A stretch of DNA of 37,182 nucleotides. Source: an uncultured Granulosicoccaceae bacterium. GTDB taxonomy: Bacteria > Pseudomonadota > Gammaproteobacteria > Granulosicoccales > Granulosicoccaceae. This document shows, piece after piece, positions 18,180-25,791 of this stretch (position 1 is the first letter of the stretch; each line of letters starts with the position of its first letter). Under the pieces are notes generated by a model, which saw nothing but the letters and a program-made list of their open reading frames with translations, did no database searches and was not told where the DNA came from. The position numbers and the translations under genes were made by a program. The stretch is from positions 1 to 37,182 of the forward strand of contig CALHRQ010000195.1 of the NCBI GenBank assembly GCA_938038175.1, in the 5' to 3' direction.

Positions 18180-19105
18180 GCCACACGCTCCGCAACTCTC
18201 AACACCGCACTGCGAGCACGGGGGTTAAATTCCAATTCTTCAGCACTTGCCTTGATTGCCTTGCTAATTAATTTCCAGGGGTGCTTTGGTAATTCCGGCA
18301 AAGGCAAATGCCTTGGCACATCAGCAGGTGGAGCTGGCTTTCTTAGCGCTCTCTTTACCATTCTGTCTTCCAGGGAATGAAAACTGATAACCGCAAGACG
18401 GCCACCTGGTTTTAATATCAATGGTGCTTTTTTAAGTACAGTTTGAATAGCTTCAAGCTCTCCATTGATGGCAATGCGGATAGCCTGGAAAGAGCGAGTT
18501 GCAGGATGATGATGACGCTCCCAACGCGGATGCGCACGCTTGACAATTTCGGCCAGCTGCCCTGTGCGTGTAATAGGCGCATCAATACGCGACGCAACAA
18601 TAGCGGCAGCAATTCGACGAGCAAAGCGCTCTTCTCCGTATGTTTTCAATACGTGCACCAAATCGTTCTCTTTCACTGTAGCCAGCCAGTCAGCAGCCGA
18701 CACCCCATTAAGTGGATCCATCCGCATATCGAGTACACCATCACGTGAAAAACCAAATCCACGTTCCGCAACATCCAACTGCGGTGATGACACACCCAGA
18801 TCCAGAAGCATTCCATCCACTGAGCCCAACCAACCATTGCTTTCCAGCAATGTATCGATCTCGGCAAAGTTAGCGCGCATAAAAATAAAACGCGCATCCT
18901 TGCCAAACTGCCGCTCTGCGTCGGCTTGTGCATCCGGGTCACGATCTACCGCCAAAAGACGGCCTTCATCACCCAGTTGCTGTAATATTTTTTGACTATG
19001 ACCACCACGGCCATAAGTCCCGTCTACATAACGCCCCTGTGCGCTTATGCTCAGAGCATCAATGGCCTCTTTGCGTAATACCGAAACATGCTCATTGCCT
19101 GTCAT
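18176..19105 (-). CDS. rsmH: 16S rRNA (cytosine-1402-N4)-methyltransferase RsmH
   Basis: RsmH (MraW) methylates N4 of C1402 in 16S rRNA using SAM; RsmI, also in this window, methylates the 2'-O of the same nucleotide. The 309 residues show VDGTYGRGGHS (SAM loop), AVDRDPDA, LLDLGVSSPQLD, ERGFGFSRDGVLDMRMD, RSFQAIRIAIN and VISFHSLEDRMVK. The ATG at 19105 forms TAATG with the mraZ stop. It is the second gene of the dcw operon, as usual. Confidence 0.98.
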   Translation of the reverse strand: MTGNEHVSVLRKEAIDALSISAQGRYVDGTYGRGGHSQKILQQLGDEGRLLAVDRDPDAQADAERQFGKDARFIFMRANFAEIDTLLESNGWLGSVDGMLLDLGVSSPQLDVAERGFGFSRDGVLDMRMDPLNGVSAADWLATVKENDLVHVLKTYGEERFARRIAAAIVASRIDAPITRTGQLAEIVKRAHPRWERHHHPATRSFQAIRIAINGELEAIQTVLKKAPLILKPGGRLAVISFHSLEDRMVKRALRKPAPPADVPRHLPLPELPKHPWKLISKAIKASAEELEFNPRARSAVLRVAERVA

Positions 19106-19563
19106 TAGAATGAGATTTGTTTAAAAGCCTCAGGCACCTGGTCAGCATCAACGTTATTTATTTCATCCGGCCATTGCTCTGACGCATCTTCAAAGCGCTC
19201 TTCGCTCCAGAGCTCAAATTTATTGCCCTGACCAAGCAAAACAGCCTTTTTGCCAATGCCGGCAATCTCCCTTAACTTCGCTGGCAGCAGGATTCGCCCA
19301 TTACTATCAAAACTGATGTCCTGCGCATGCCCGATAAACATGCGCAGCATTGCTTTGGCGTAGTTGCTGGAGTTTGGCAATGCCATCAACTTCTTTTCTA
19401 TTTCAACCCATGCCGACATTGGGTAGATGAGCAAACAGTCGTTTGAATCGCGAGTTATCATCAATCCGGTGATACCGTCGGCTTCCAGTCGGTCACGGTG
19501 ATGCTTGGGCATGGCCATACGCCCCTTGGCATCCACCGTCAAACTGGAAATCCCACGAAACAT
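19105..19563 (-). CDS. mraZ: Transcriptional regulator MraZ
   Basis: MraZ is the DNA-binding first gene of most dcw operons. It has two SpoVT/AbrB-like halves with the repeated DxxGR motif, seen here as VDAKGRMAMPKHHRD (about 10-24) and FDSNGRILLPAKLRE (about 85-99). The 152-residue length is normal. In E. coli it binds tandem repeats upstream of its own gene and represses the operon. A 10-base-period repeat array of the same kind lies directly upstream here and is listed separately. The ribosome site before the ATG is weak. Confidence 0.97.
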   Translation of the reverse strand: MFRGISSLTVDAKGRMAMPKHHRDRLEADGITGLMITRDSNDCLLIYPMSAWVEIEKKLMALPNSSNYAKAMLRMFIGHAQDISFDSNGRILLPAKLREIAGIGKKAVLLGQGNKFELWSEERFEDASEQWPDEINNVDADQVPEAFKQISF

Positions 19564-19571
19564 TTGCTGTT

Positions 19572-19606
19572 AGCCACTGAAGGCCATCAAACCCCACTTT
19601 TCGACA
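19572..19606 (-). promoter_or_regulatory. Probable MraZ operator: four TGGGN-like boxes at 10-base spacing
   Basis: On the minus strand four five-base boxes start exactly ten bases apart: TGTCG (19606-19602), TGGGG (19596-19592), TGGCC (19586-19582) and TGGCT (19576-19572). Each is separated by five bases. MraZ of E. coli binds TGGGN boxes with five-base spacers just upstream of mraZ, so placement and period match. Only one box fits the TGGG consensus fully; the others deviate at one or two positions. Confidence 0.6.
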
Positions 19607-19625
19607 CAAATAGACACTAGCCGCC

Positions 19626-19654
19626 ACTATACCGAGCACTAATCCACATAGCAA
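19626..19654 (-). promoter_or_regulatory. Promoter of the dcw operon (mraZ promoter)
   Basis: On the minus strand TTGCTA (19654-19649) and TATAGT (19631-19626) are separated by 17 bases, a good sigma-70 arrangement. Predicted transcription start is near 19619, a little upstream of the MraZ-like boxes and about 55 bases before the mraZ ATG. The rest of the gap to rnpB is AT-rich and shows only the rnpB 3' hairpin. Confidence 0.6.
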
Positions 19655-19890
19655 CGTGGAAAAGATGATTTTTCCTGAAAAGACAATAAGTTACGGCTTA
19701 CTACCAGTCATATAAAAATCAGATAGTTACGAGCATTATCAAGAATTGAAATAACAAAGGTGGCGCAACACAGTCATAATCGAACGATCAGTGACCTGAA
19801 GCGTTGCTTAAAGTTTGCATTGTGAGCGAGGGATGTAATGCGTGAAATGGGTGTGATATACCCACTTGAAAAGATTTGCGACGCACTTTC

Positions 19891-19920
19891 AAACCAAATC
19901 TGTGTAATCAACAAATTTGG
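19891..19920 (-). terminator. Weak terminator-like hairpin downstream of rnpB
   Basis: On the minus strand CCAAATTTGT (19920-19911) pairs with ACAGATTTGG (19903-19894) around a seven-base loop and is followed by TTTG. It lies just after the mature 3' end of the RNase P RNA and could end or define the precursor. The T-tract is short and the stem AT-rich. Confidence 0.4.
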
Positions 19921-19934
19921 CTAAGGAAAAATGT

Positions 19935-20283
<349 letters not shown>

Positions 20284-20290
20284 GGTGACA

Positions 20291-20296
20291 ATTCTA
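20291..20296 (-). promoter_or_regulatory. -10 element of the rnpB promoter
   Basis: TAGAAT on the minus strand lies seven bases upstream of the P1 5' end at 20283, where transcription of rnpB should start. A clear -35 is not visible at the right distance. The position between the rsmI stop and rnpB suggests independent transcription of the RNA. Confidence 0.5.
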
Positions 20297-20337
20297 CCGC
20301 AGCATTAAAGAATTAGGTGTTAGTTGAGTCGTCAGGT

Positions 20338-21207
20338 TTAGTCGAGCTTATGTTTCTTTTGCAGTAACAGCCCAAAATTGTATAAATCCTTGCGCGGCTG
20401 ACCCGTTATTTCGCTTGCACACTTGGCGGCACTCTTGAGTGGAAGGTACGTCAGTAAAGTGCTCATTAATTTTTCTTGATTCAGCTGCATTTCTGATGCA
20501 GCGCTCACCTCATCTGTCTTGCCCGACAAGATCAACACAAACTCACCACGTTGCTGTTGCGAGTCTCTCTGAAGTAACTCAGACACATCAGAAACGCTTG
20601 CACGCACGATAGTTTCAAATCGTTTGGTTAGCTCTCTTGCCATGGTCATTTCACGGCCCGCGCCAAAGCTTTGCTGTATATCCTGCAATGTTGCAGTAAT
20701 GCGATGCGGAGACTCATAAAGCACAACGGTATAGCCAGACGCCTCCAGTGTTGCCAGCCATTTTTGCCTGGCGTTGGTTTTCGCTGGGGGAAAGCCTGCG
20801 AAGATGAATCGGTCAGTAGGCAGTCCCGCAGCACAGATTGCAGCTGTGAGTGCACTCGCACCTGGTACAGGCGAAACGCGAATACCACGAGCCTGGCACA
20901 CACGTACCAATCGATAACCAGGATCACTGATCAAGGGCGTACCCGCATCACTAATTAATGCAGCAGAGCCTGTTGATTCAATGAAGTCGGCCACAGCCTC
21001 TGCAGCGATGGTTTCATTATGCTCATGCAGTGGCATAAGCGGAACGCTGATACCGTGATGCTGTAACAGTGGCTTACTGTGGCGTGTATCTTCAGCATAG
21101 ATGCGTTTGCAACGCTTTAACGTTTCTATTGCACGTAAAGTAACATCATCACGGTTACCAATTGGTGTGGCGACGATGTAAAGGGTATGCTCTGCTGCTA
21201 CAACCAT
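20338..21207 (-). CDS. rsmI: 16S rRNA (cytidine-1402-2'-O)-methyltransferase RsmI
   Basis: RsmI 2'-O-methylates C1402 in 16S rRNA, complementing RsmH. It belongs to the tetrapyrrole-methylase fold family. The sequence shows LYIVATPIGNRDDVTLRA, AEDTRHSKPLLQHHGI, HEHNE, LISDAGTPLISDPGYRLV and VPGASALTAA, with the expected C-terminal extension. I chose the ATG at 21207 (MVVAAEHTLYIVATPIGN, 289 residues). The longer in-frame reading to 21291 would run far into the divergent lpoA upstream region and lacks family support. rsmI-lpoA divergence is common in gammaproteobacteria. Confidence 0.96.
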   Translation of the reverse strand: MVVAAEHTLYIVATPIGNRDDVTLRAIETLKRCKRIYAEDTRHSKPLLQHHGISVPLMPLHEHNETIAAEAVADFIESTGSAALISDAGTPLISDPGYRLVRVCQARGIRVSPVPGASALTAAICAAGLPTDRFIFAGFPPAKTNARQKWLATLEASGYTVVLYESPHRITATLQDIQQSFGAGREMTMARELTKRFETIVRASVSDVSELLQRDSQQQRGEFVLILSGKTDEVSAASEMQLNQEKLMSTLLTYLPLKSAAKCASEITGQPRKDLYNFGLLLQKKHKLD

Positions 21208-21228
21208 AGTATTGCTATAGCCGTAATA

Positions 21229-21234
21229 TATAAT
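21229..21234 (+). promoter_or_regulatory. Possible lpoA promoter (-10)
   Basis: A consensus TATAAT lies in the 93-base divergent region, about 67 bases before the lpoA ATG. No good -35 is found 16-18 bases upstream, since that region is the start of rsmI. The overlapping AT-rich stretch could also carry the rsmI -10 on the other strand. Confidence 0.3.
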
Positions 21235-21300
21235 GTGTTCACGGTAATGCCTGATGCGAGTGTAAAACTCGCTCCAAACGCCAAGGCCCATAAATACATC

Positions 21301-23247
21301 ATGATGACATTCATTCGCTTTCGCACACTTATATTACTTGTTGCGTTGCTTGCAGCGCTTAACGCCTGCGCCAAGCCTGCACCAACATTGCCAAGCAATC
21401 CATTTAACGGCAGGGTAACAGACAACCGCGCTCTTAACCTGCTCAATCAGGGCAAACCCGAAGCGGCCGCTGATTATTACAGCCGCCGTGCTGAACGCAG
21501 TACTAACATCGAACAAAAAGAAGAATTCCAGGTGATTGCCGCTGAAATCCTGTTTGATCGTGCCATGATCGACCCCGGGCAAGCTAAACTCGATGCATTG
21601 CCTGAGCGAATGAGCACACCCTCTTTACAACATCGCAGAGACATCGTATTTGCGAAAAGTCTCTTATTTAGTAACCAGGCAGCGGATGCACTCACAGCCC
21701 TTCCTTTGCCAGAAGACATTGAATCTCCACTGGATCGTGCCCGTGTCTACGAGACCAGAGCACAATCATTCAATAACTTGAATGACCCGGACAACGAACT
21801 TATTGCGCGAATCGGTCTGGAAAATCAATTGAGTGATGAAAACATCATCGACAAAAATCATCAACAAATCTGGAGCATGCTCACCTCCCAGCCCTCAGAA
21901 ACGATCCGCAGTCTGACCACCAATGTACGTGGCGATACGTATCAGGGTTGGCTGGCTTTGGCACTGGCTTATAACGAGGCCGGTACTAACGCGCCACTGC
22001 GCGCTCAGAAACTCGATCAGTGGCGCACGTTGTTCACAACTCATCCGGCTAATGGTCGTTTCTTGCCACGGATATATGAAACCGGCGGGCCCAGAAGCTT
22101 TGAAGCCCCACTGGATGGCAACGTCGACCAAATAGCGATTTTGCTACCCCTGTCCGCTGCACGCATTGATGCGGTTGCAGCAGCCATCCGAGATGGCATC
22201 ATCACCGCCCATCAAAATGCACCAAACCAGTTTGACCCACCTAATTTACGTTTTTATGATGTTGGTGAAAACGCAGCCTTTGTCAGAACGGCTTATCAGG
22301 ATGCAGTCAATGACGGTGCCAGCGCAGTTATCGGACCACTCCGTAAAGAGGCAGTGTCTGCCATTGTCACTTTGCGCGATTTACCCGTGCCGACACTCAC
22401 GCTTAACACCGTAGATGAATCGCTCAATGCCGGAGATATCAACTCGAAAGTTATTCAGTTTGGACTATCACCAGAAGACGAGGCTCAATCAGCGGCCTCA
22501 CGCGCGATAGCACTATCATTGCGTAATGCTATCGTTTTACAGTCTGATGATTCGCGTGGTGATCGTGAGGCGCGCGCTTTTCAAAATGCCATGTTCAGTC
22601 GTGGTGGCGATGTGGTACACGTCGCTGTGTTGCCAAAAGATGAATACGATTACTCAGATCAAATTCGTGAAGCACTGGAAATCACGCAAAGCGATGATCG
22701 TTTTCGCAAGCTGTCGCGCTCGCTTGGGCGCAAGCTGTTTTTTGAACCCAGTATCCGCAACGATGTCGATGTTATCTTTCTGGCGGTGGGATCAGAACAG
22801 GCAAGATCAATAAGACCACAGCTGGATTTTTTCTATACCACTGCCATTCCCAGGCTTGGCACATCACGCATCGCCTCTGCTGATGATGACAAAAGAAAAA
22901 ACCGTGACTTGAATTCAATTTACTACCCGGATGCGCCGTGGCTGCTGCGCAAGTCCCTCAAGCAGGATCCTTTACGGCAACAAATACTGGCAAACTTCCC
23001 ATCGGCCGATGGTGTATATGCCAAGTTGTACGCTCTTGGGGCAGACGCCTATAAAGTAATTACCAATTTACCCAAGCTGACCGGCGGCGAACGCCTGGAA
23101 GGCTTTACTGGTGACCTGGAATTATCTGATGATGGACGTGTGCGACGTTTTCTGGACTGGGCACAATATCAGGAAGGTGAATCTGTTGGTGTTAAACGCA
23201 TCGAAGCTGAACCGCCAAAGCAGATTCGCACCAGCAACATTAACTAA
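21301..23247 (+). CDS. lpoA: Outer-membrane lipoprotein LpoA, activator of PBP1A
   Basis: LpoA (YraM) is an outer-membrane lipoprotein that reaches through the periplasm to activate the peptidoglycan synthase PBP1A. Starting at the ATG at 21301, the protein has an n-region with Arg, a hydrophobic core and the lipobox LNAC with Cys23. The N-terminal helical, TPR-like half (about 30-270) contains LLNQGKPEAAADYYSRRAE. The C-terminal periplasmic-binding-protein-like half begins near IAILLPLSAARIDAVAAAIRDGI and includes AVIGPLRKEAVSAIV. The total is 648 residues, close to the E. coli protein. A longer reading to 21187 would overlap rsmI and hide the signal peptide. yraN follows, as in most relatives. 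Confidence 0.94.
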   Translation: MMTFIRFRTLILLVALLAALNACAKPAPTLPSNPFNGRVTDNRALNLLNQGKPEAAADYYSRRAERSTNIEQKEEFQVIAAEILFDRAMIDPGQAKLDALPERMSTPSLQHRRDIVFAKSLLFSNQAADALTALPLPEDIESPLDRARVYETRAQSFNNLNDPDNELIARIGLENQLSDENIIDKNHQQIWSMLTSQPSETIRSLTTNVRGDTYQGWLALALAYNEAGTNAPLRAQKLDQWRTLFTTHPANGRFLPRIYETGGPRSFEAPLDGNVDQIAILLPLSAARIDAVAAAIRDGIITAHQNAPNQFDPPNLRFYDVGENAAFVRTAYQDAVNDGASAVIGPLRKEAVSAIVTLRDLPVPTLTLNTVDESLNAGDINSKVIQFGLSPEDEAQSAASRAIALSLRNAIVLQSDDSRGDREARAFQNAMFSRGGDVVHVAVLPKDEYDYSDQIREALEITQSDDRFRKLSRSLGRKLFFEPSIRNDVDVIFLAVGSEQARSIRPQLDFFYTTAIPRLGTSRIASADDDKRKNRDLNSIYYPDAPWLLRKSLKQDPLRQQILANFPSADGVYAKLYALGADAYKVITNLPKLTGGERLEGFTGDLELSDDGRVRRFLDWAQYQEGESVGVKRIEAEPPKQIRTSNIN

Positions 23248-23273
23248 TACCATTAATTTCCGAACATTCAATA

Positions 23274-23307
23274 TTTAGAGTTTATAAAAATTTAGAGTTT
23301 ATAAAAA
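23274..23307. repeat. Perfect 17-base tandem duplication upstream of yraN
   Basis: TTTAGAGTTTATAAAAA occurs at 23274-23290 and again, without a gap, at 23291-23307. It lies in the lpoA-yraN gap, 24 bases before the yraN ribosome site. Each copy contains TATAAA, so it may provide -10-like sequence. Confidence 0.9.
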
Positions 23308-23344
23308 CATAACTGGCTAGTGCCCGTGACAAGGAGGTCACACT

Positions 23345-23812
23345 ATCAGCACAACAAAAATCGTCAAAGGCGGTGAAGCAGAAAGACTCGTTTGCGAGTA
23401 CTTGCAAACGCAGGGCTTGATATTGCTTACACAGAACTATCATTGCAGGCTGGGAGAAATAGACCTTATCATGCAATCAGCAGACAACGCCCTCGTGTTT
23501 GTAGAGGTGAGGTATCGTGAGGAGGATCATCATGGGGATGCGATTGAAACGGTCGACAATAAAAAACAACGAAAACTAAAACGTGCCGTATTGCATTACC
23601 TGCAACACCATGCAGATGCAACCGCTATTGCAAGGATCGATGTTGTCGGAATAAAACCAGCCCCCGCACGCATGCCTCATGACAAGGGCACTCAGCACAA
23701 AGAGCCACTACATAGCAACAGATCCCAACAAAATCTAACGGCACTAAGCGATGCACTTTTTCGTGGGCATGTGCTTAGGTGGATAATCAGCGCCGTAGAA
23801 GACGATGACTAA
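23345..23812 (+). CDS. yraN: YraN family endonuclease-like protein (UPF0102), apparent AUC start
   Basis: YraN proteins have a restriction-endonuclease-like fold; their physiological role is not settled. The conserved core is present: GGEAERLVCEYLQTQGL, NYHCRLGEIDLIM, FVEVRYRE and KQRKLKRAVLHYL. There is no in-frame ATG, GTG or TTG before the GGEAE motif. The frame is closed by TGA at 23327-23329. A consensus AAGGAGGT (23331-23338) lies six bases before ATC (23345-23347), which would begin (M)STTKIVKGGEAE, the usual start of this family. The only conventional start, TTG at 23402, removes the conserved N-terminal helix and has no ribosome site. After residue 90 the protein has a family-atypical insert of about 25 residues rich in His/Ser/Gln. 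Length from ATC is 155 residues. Confidence 0.85.
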   Translation: MSTTKIVKGGEAERLVCEYLQTQGLILLTQNYHCRLGEIDLIMQSADNALVFVEVRYREEDHHGDAIETVDNKKQRKLKRAVLHYLQHHADATAIARIDVVGIKPAPARMPHDKGTQHKEPLHSNRSQQNLTALSDALFRGHVLRWIISAVEDDD

Positions 23813-23830
23813 CACCAGTTGGCCAATGAG

Positions 23831-24232
23831 CTACTTTACGATTTTGAGGTTTGGACGTTTGACTTCGGCTAGCCCGGTCGTTTTGTCTTTACCATTGCCT
23901 GGGCCAGGCTCTGGAGGTGGATCGTCCTGGTCACCAAACATCATACCCTGACCATTTTCTTTTGCATAAATCGCGAGCACACTTGATATAGGCACATAGA
24001 CATCCATAGCAGCACCGCTAAAGCGAGCATTAAACGTAATAGCATCATTTCCTAATACCAGGCTATGGGTTGCTTCCGGGCTGACATTAAGAATGATTCT
24101 GCCGTTCTCGACAAATGCGCGAGGCACTTCAACTTGTTCCTGAGCGGTGTCAACAAGCATGTAGGGCGTAAAAGCATTGTCTACGATCCATTCATACAGG
24201 GCTCGAATTAGATAAGGTCTGCTAGATGTCAT
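23831..24232 (-). CDS. sspB: ClpXP adaptor SspB
   Basis: SspB delivers ssrA-tagged proteins to ClpXP. The 133 residues begin MTSSRPYLIRALYEWIVDN and include FVENGRIILNVSP and the dimer/peptide-groove region ITFNARFSG with VPISSVLAIYAKENGQGM. A flexible acidic/Pro linker follows. The protein ends in the ClpX-binding tail RPNLKIVK. The ATG at 24232 overlaps the sspA TAA by one base. The longer in-frame reading to 24361 lies inside sspA and is not used. The 3' end faces yraN across only 18 bases. Confidence 0.96.
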   Translation of the reverse strand: MTSSRPYLIRALYEWIVDNAFTPYMLVDTAQEQVEVPRAFVENGRIILNVSPEATHSLVLGNDAITFNARFSGAAMDVYVPISSVLAIYAKENGQGMMFGDQDDPPPEPGPGNGKDKTTGLAEVKRPNLKIVK

Positions 24233-24864
24233 TAACCAAGATCTCGCTCTTGCCCGCTCAGGCTTGTCTGAAAACCGCTCCGAGCAAATATTCTTTTGCA
24301 ATATTGCTGCACGGAAGATGCAGAGCCAGGTAACTCGATACCAAAGTGCGACAAGCGCCACAACAGTGGTGCAAGCGCTAAATCCAATACAGACAACTCT
24401 TCGCTCAGAAAAAACGGCATTGCATCAAAAACATCTGACGAAGCAATCAATGATTCTACCAATTGTTGCTGAGCTTGCTCTTGCTGTGCACCACCAGCCT
24501 CAAGCGCTGGCACAAGCGCATACCAATCCGCTTTTATCCTGTGCAAAGCAAGACGCGCTCTGGCACGCGACACAGGGTCGATTGGCAAGAAAGGTGGATG
24601 TGGGTATCGCTCATCCAGGTACTCTGCGATAACATCAGCATCGTACAGCACCAGATCTCTGTCTGCTAGCGTTGGCAAAGAATTCGTCGGATTAATCTCA
24701 GTAAGTTCTTCCGGTATTCTTACCGGGTCGACCGTTTCTATATCTACCTGGATACCTTTCTCTGCCAGCAGAAATCGGACACGATGACAGGCCATACAAT
24801 CCGCATCGGAAAACAAAGTCATCACTGCTCGTCGATTAGCTGCTGTGTTCAAAAGAACATCCAT
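24232..24864 (-). CDS. sspA: Stringent starvation protein A (GST-fold, RNA polymerase-associated)
   Basis: SspA is a glutathione-S-transferase-fold protein that associates with RNA polymerase under starvation. The 210 residues show the thioredoxin-like N-domain (VMTLFSDADCMACHRVRFLL), PTNSLPTLADRDLVLYDADVI, YLDERYPHPPFLPIDP and a helical C-domain ending SLSGQERDLG. The N-terminus (ANRRAVMTLFS) aligns with E. coli SspA, supporting the ATG at 24864. CMAC is a CxxC where the enterobacterial protein has none. There is no clear ribosome site, and a terminator-like hairpin ends only 13 bases upstream. Confidence 0.95.
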   Translation of the reverse strand: MDVLLNTAANRRAVMTLFSDADCMACHRVRFLLAEKGIQVDIETVDPVRIPEELTEINPTNSLPTLADRDLVLYDADVIAEYLDERYPHPPFLPIDPVSRARARLALHRIKADWYALVPALEAGGAQQEQAQQQLVESLIASSDVFDAMPFFLSEELSVLDLALAPLLWRLSHFGIELPGSASSVQQYCKRIFARSGFQTSLSGQERDLG

Positions 24865-24877
24865 TCAAGTTTATGTT

Positions 24878-24905
24878 AAAAAGCCATCCAAAAAATACAG
24901 ATGGC
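24878..24905 (-). terminator. Intrinsic terminator-like hairpin between petC and sspA
   Basis: On the minus strand GCCATC (24905-24900) pairs with GATGGC (24888-24883) across an 11-base T-rich loop and is followed by TTTTT (24882-24878). It fits an intrinsic terminator for the petABC operon. It sits unusually close to the sspA start codon. Confidence 0.55.
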
Positions 24906-24954
24906 CAATACAACTTGTTATAAAAGACGCAGACAAGCAGTCATTGAACACTGA

Positions 24955-24982
24955 CAGGCGCTTATGAAAACACAAGCGCCTG
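24955..24982. terminator. Stem-loop directly after petC
   Basis: CAGGCGCTT (24955-24963) and AAGCGCCTG (24974-24982) form a perfect nine-base stem with a ten-base loop, 11 bases after the petC stop codon. No T-run follows on the minus strand. It could stabilise the petABC 3' end upstream of the T-tailed hairpin at 24878-24905. Confidence 0.5.
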
Positions 24983-24993
24983 AGCCATGATGC

Positions 24994-25791
24994 TTATACA
25001 ACATCCTTCCAGTATTCCTTTTTCAAGAAGTACGCGATGATGGTCAGAACAAACAGAAACAACATTACAAACATACCGATGCGATGGCGTGTCTGTTTGA
25101 TCGGGTCAGCCATGTAGGACATAAAAGCGGTGAGATCAGTGATCATGGCGTCGTATTCACGCTCGGACATGGTGCCTTCAGTAACAACATCAAAACCATC
25201 AAACACCGCAACACCATTGCCATCGTCTTTGTATCGCGGTGTTTGCCAACCTTGCTGTTCCCACAACACATGCGGCATGGCAGCACCTGGATACACTGTG
25301 TTGTTTACACCAATGCCGCCACGCTCAGGATCGAGGTAAAAGCTTTTCATATAGGTGTAAATCCAGTCTTCGCCACGCGAACGTGCCGTGAGTGCCAGGT
25401 TAGGTGGAACCACACCAAAAGCTTGACGACCATATTCGGTAGACATGGTGCTTTCCATTAATGATCCGACTTTGGTTCGCTCACCAGCACGATCCGTCGT
25501 GAAAATAAGGTTGTTTGACACATCTTCTTCGGACAAGCCAAGGTCTTTTGCAAGCCTGCTATATCGCTGGTAATCCGCCGTGTGGCAACCCATGCAATAG
25601 TTGACAAAAGTACGCGCCCCGCGCTGCAGCGACTTTTGATTGCCTGTATCGATACGTGGAGTTTCTAATGCTACCCCACCACCAGCAGCCATTGCAGTTG
25701 AAACCAGACAACAAGCGATTGAAACAACCACGGCGGCGGCAGCTAGGTGCAACTTGTATTTCACGAAAGAATTCCTCATCAGTAATATCAT
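24994..25791 (-). CDS. petC: Cytochrome c1 of the bc1 complex
   Basis: This is the membrane-anchored c-type cytochrome that passes electrons from the Rieske protein to soluble cytochrome c. It has an N-terminal signal sequence (about 1-36, ending VSTAMA), the haem motif CMGCH (Cys66, Cys69, His70), PPNLALTARSRG, a likely axial methionine in GAAMPHVLW, and a C-terminal anchor (MFVMLFLFVLTIIAYFL) followed by KKEYWKDVV. The ATG at 25791 overlaps the petB stop (ATGA) and has a usable GAGAGG ribosome site. The length of 265 is normal. Confidence 0.97.
   Translation of the reverse strand: MILLMRNSFVKYKLHLAAAAVVVSIACCLVSTAMAAGGGVALETPRIDTGNQKSLQRGARTFVNYCMGCHTADYQRYSRLAKDLGLSEEDVSNNLIFTTDRAGERTKVGSLMESTMSTEYGRQAFGVVPPNLALTARSRGEDWIYTYMKSFYLDPERGGIGVNNTVYPGAAMPHVLWEQQGWQTPRYKDDGNGVAVFDGFDVVTEGTMSEREYDAMITDLTAFMSYMADPIKQTRHRIGMFVMLFLFVLTIIAYFLKKEYWKDVV

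Noticed and set aside
18540-18995. A 151-codon plus-strand open frame
   Set aside because: It is antisense to rsmH, which is fully conserved in its own frame; composition is that of a shadow frame.
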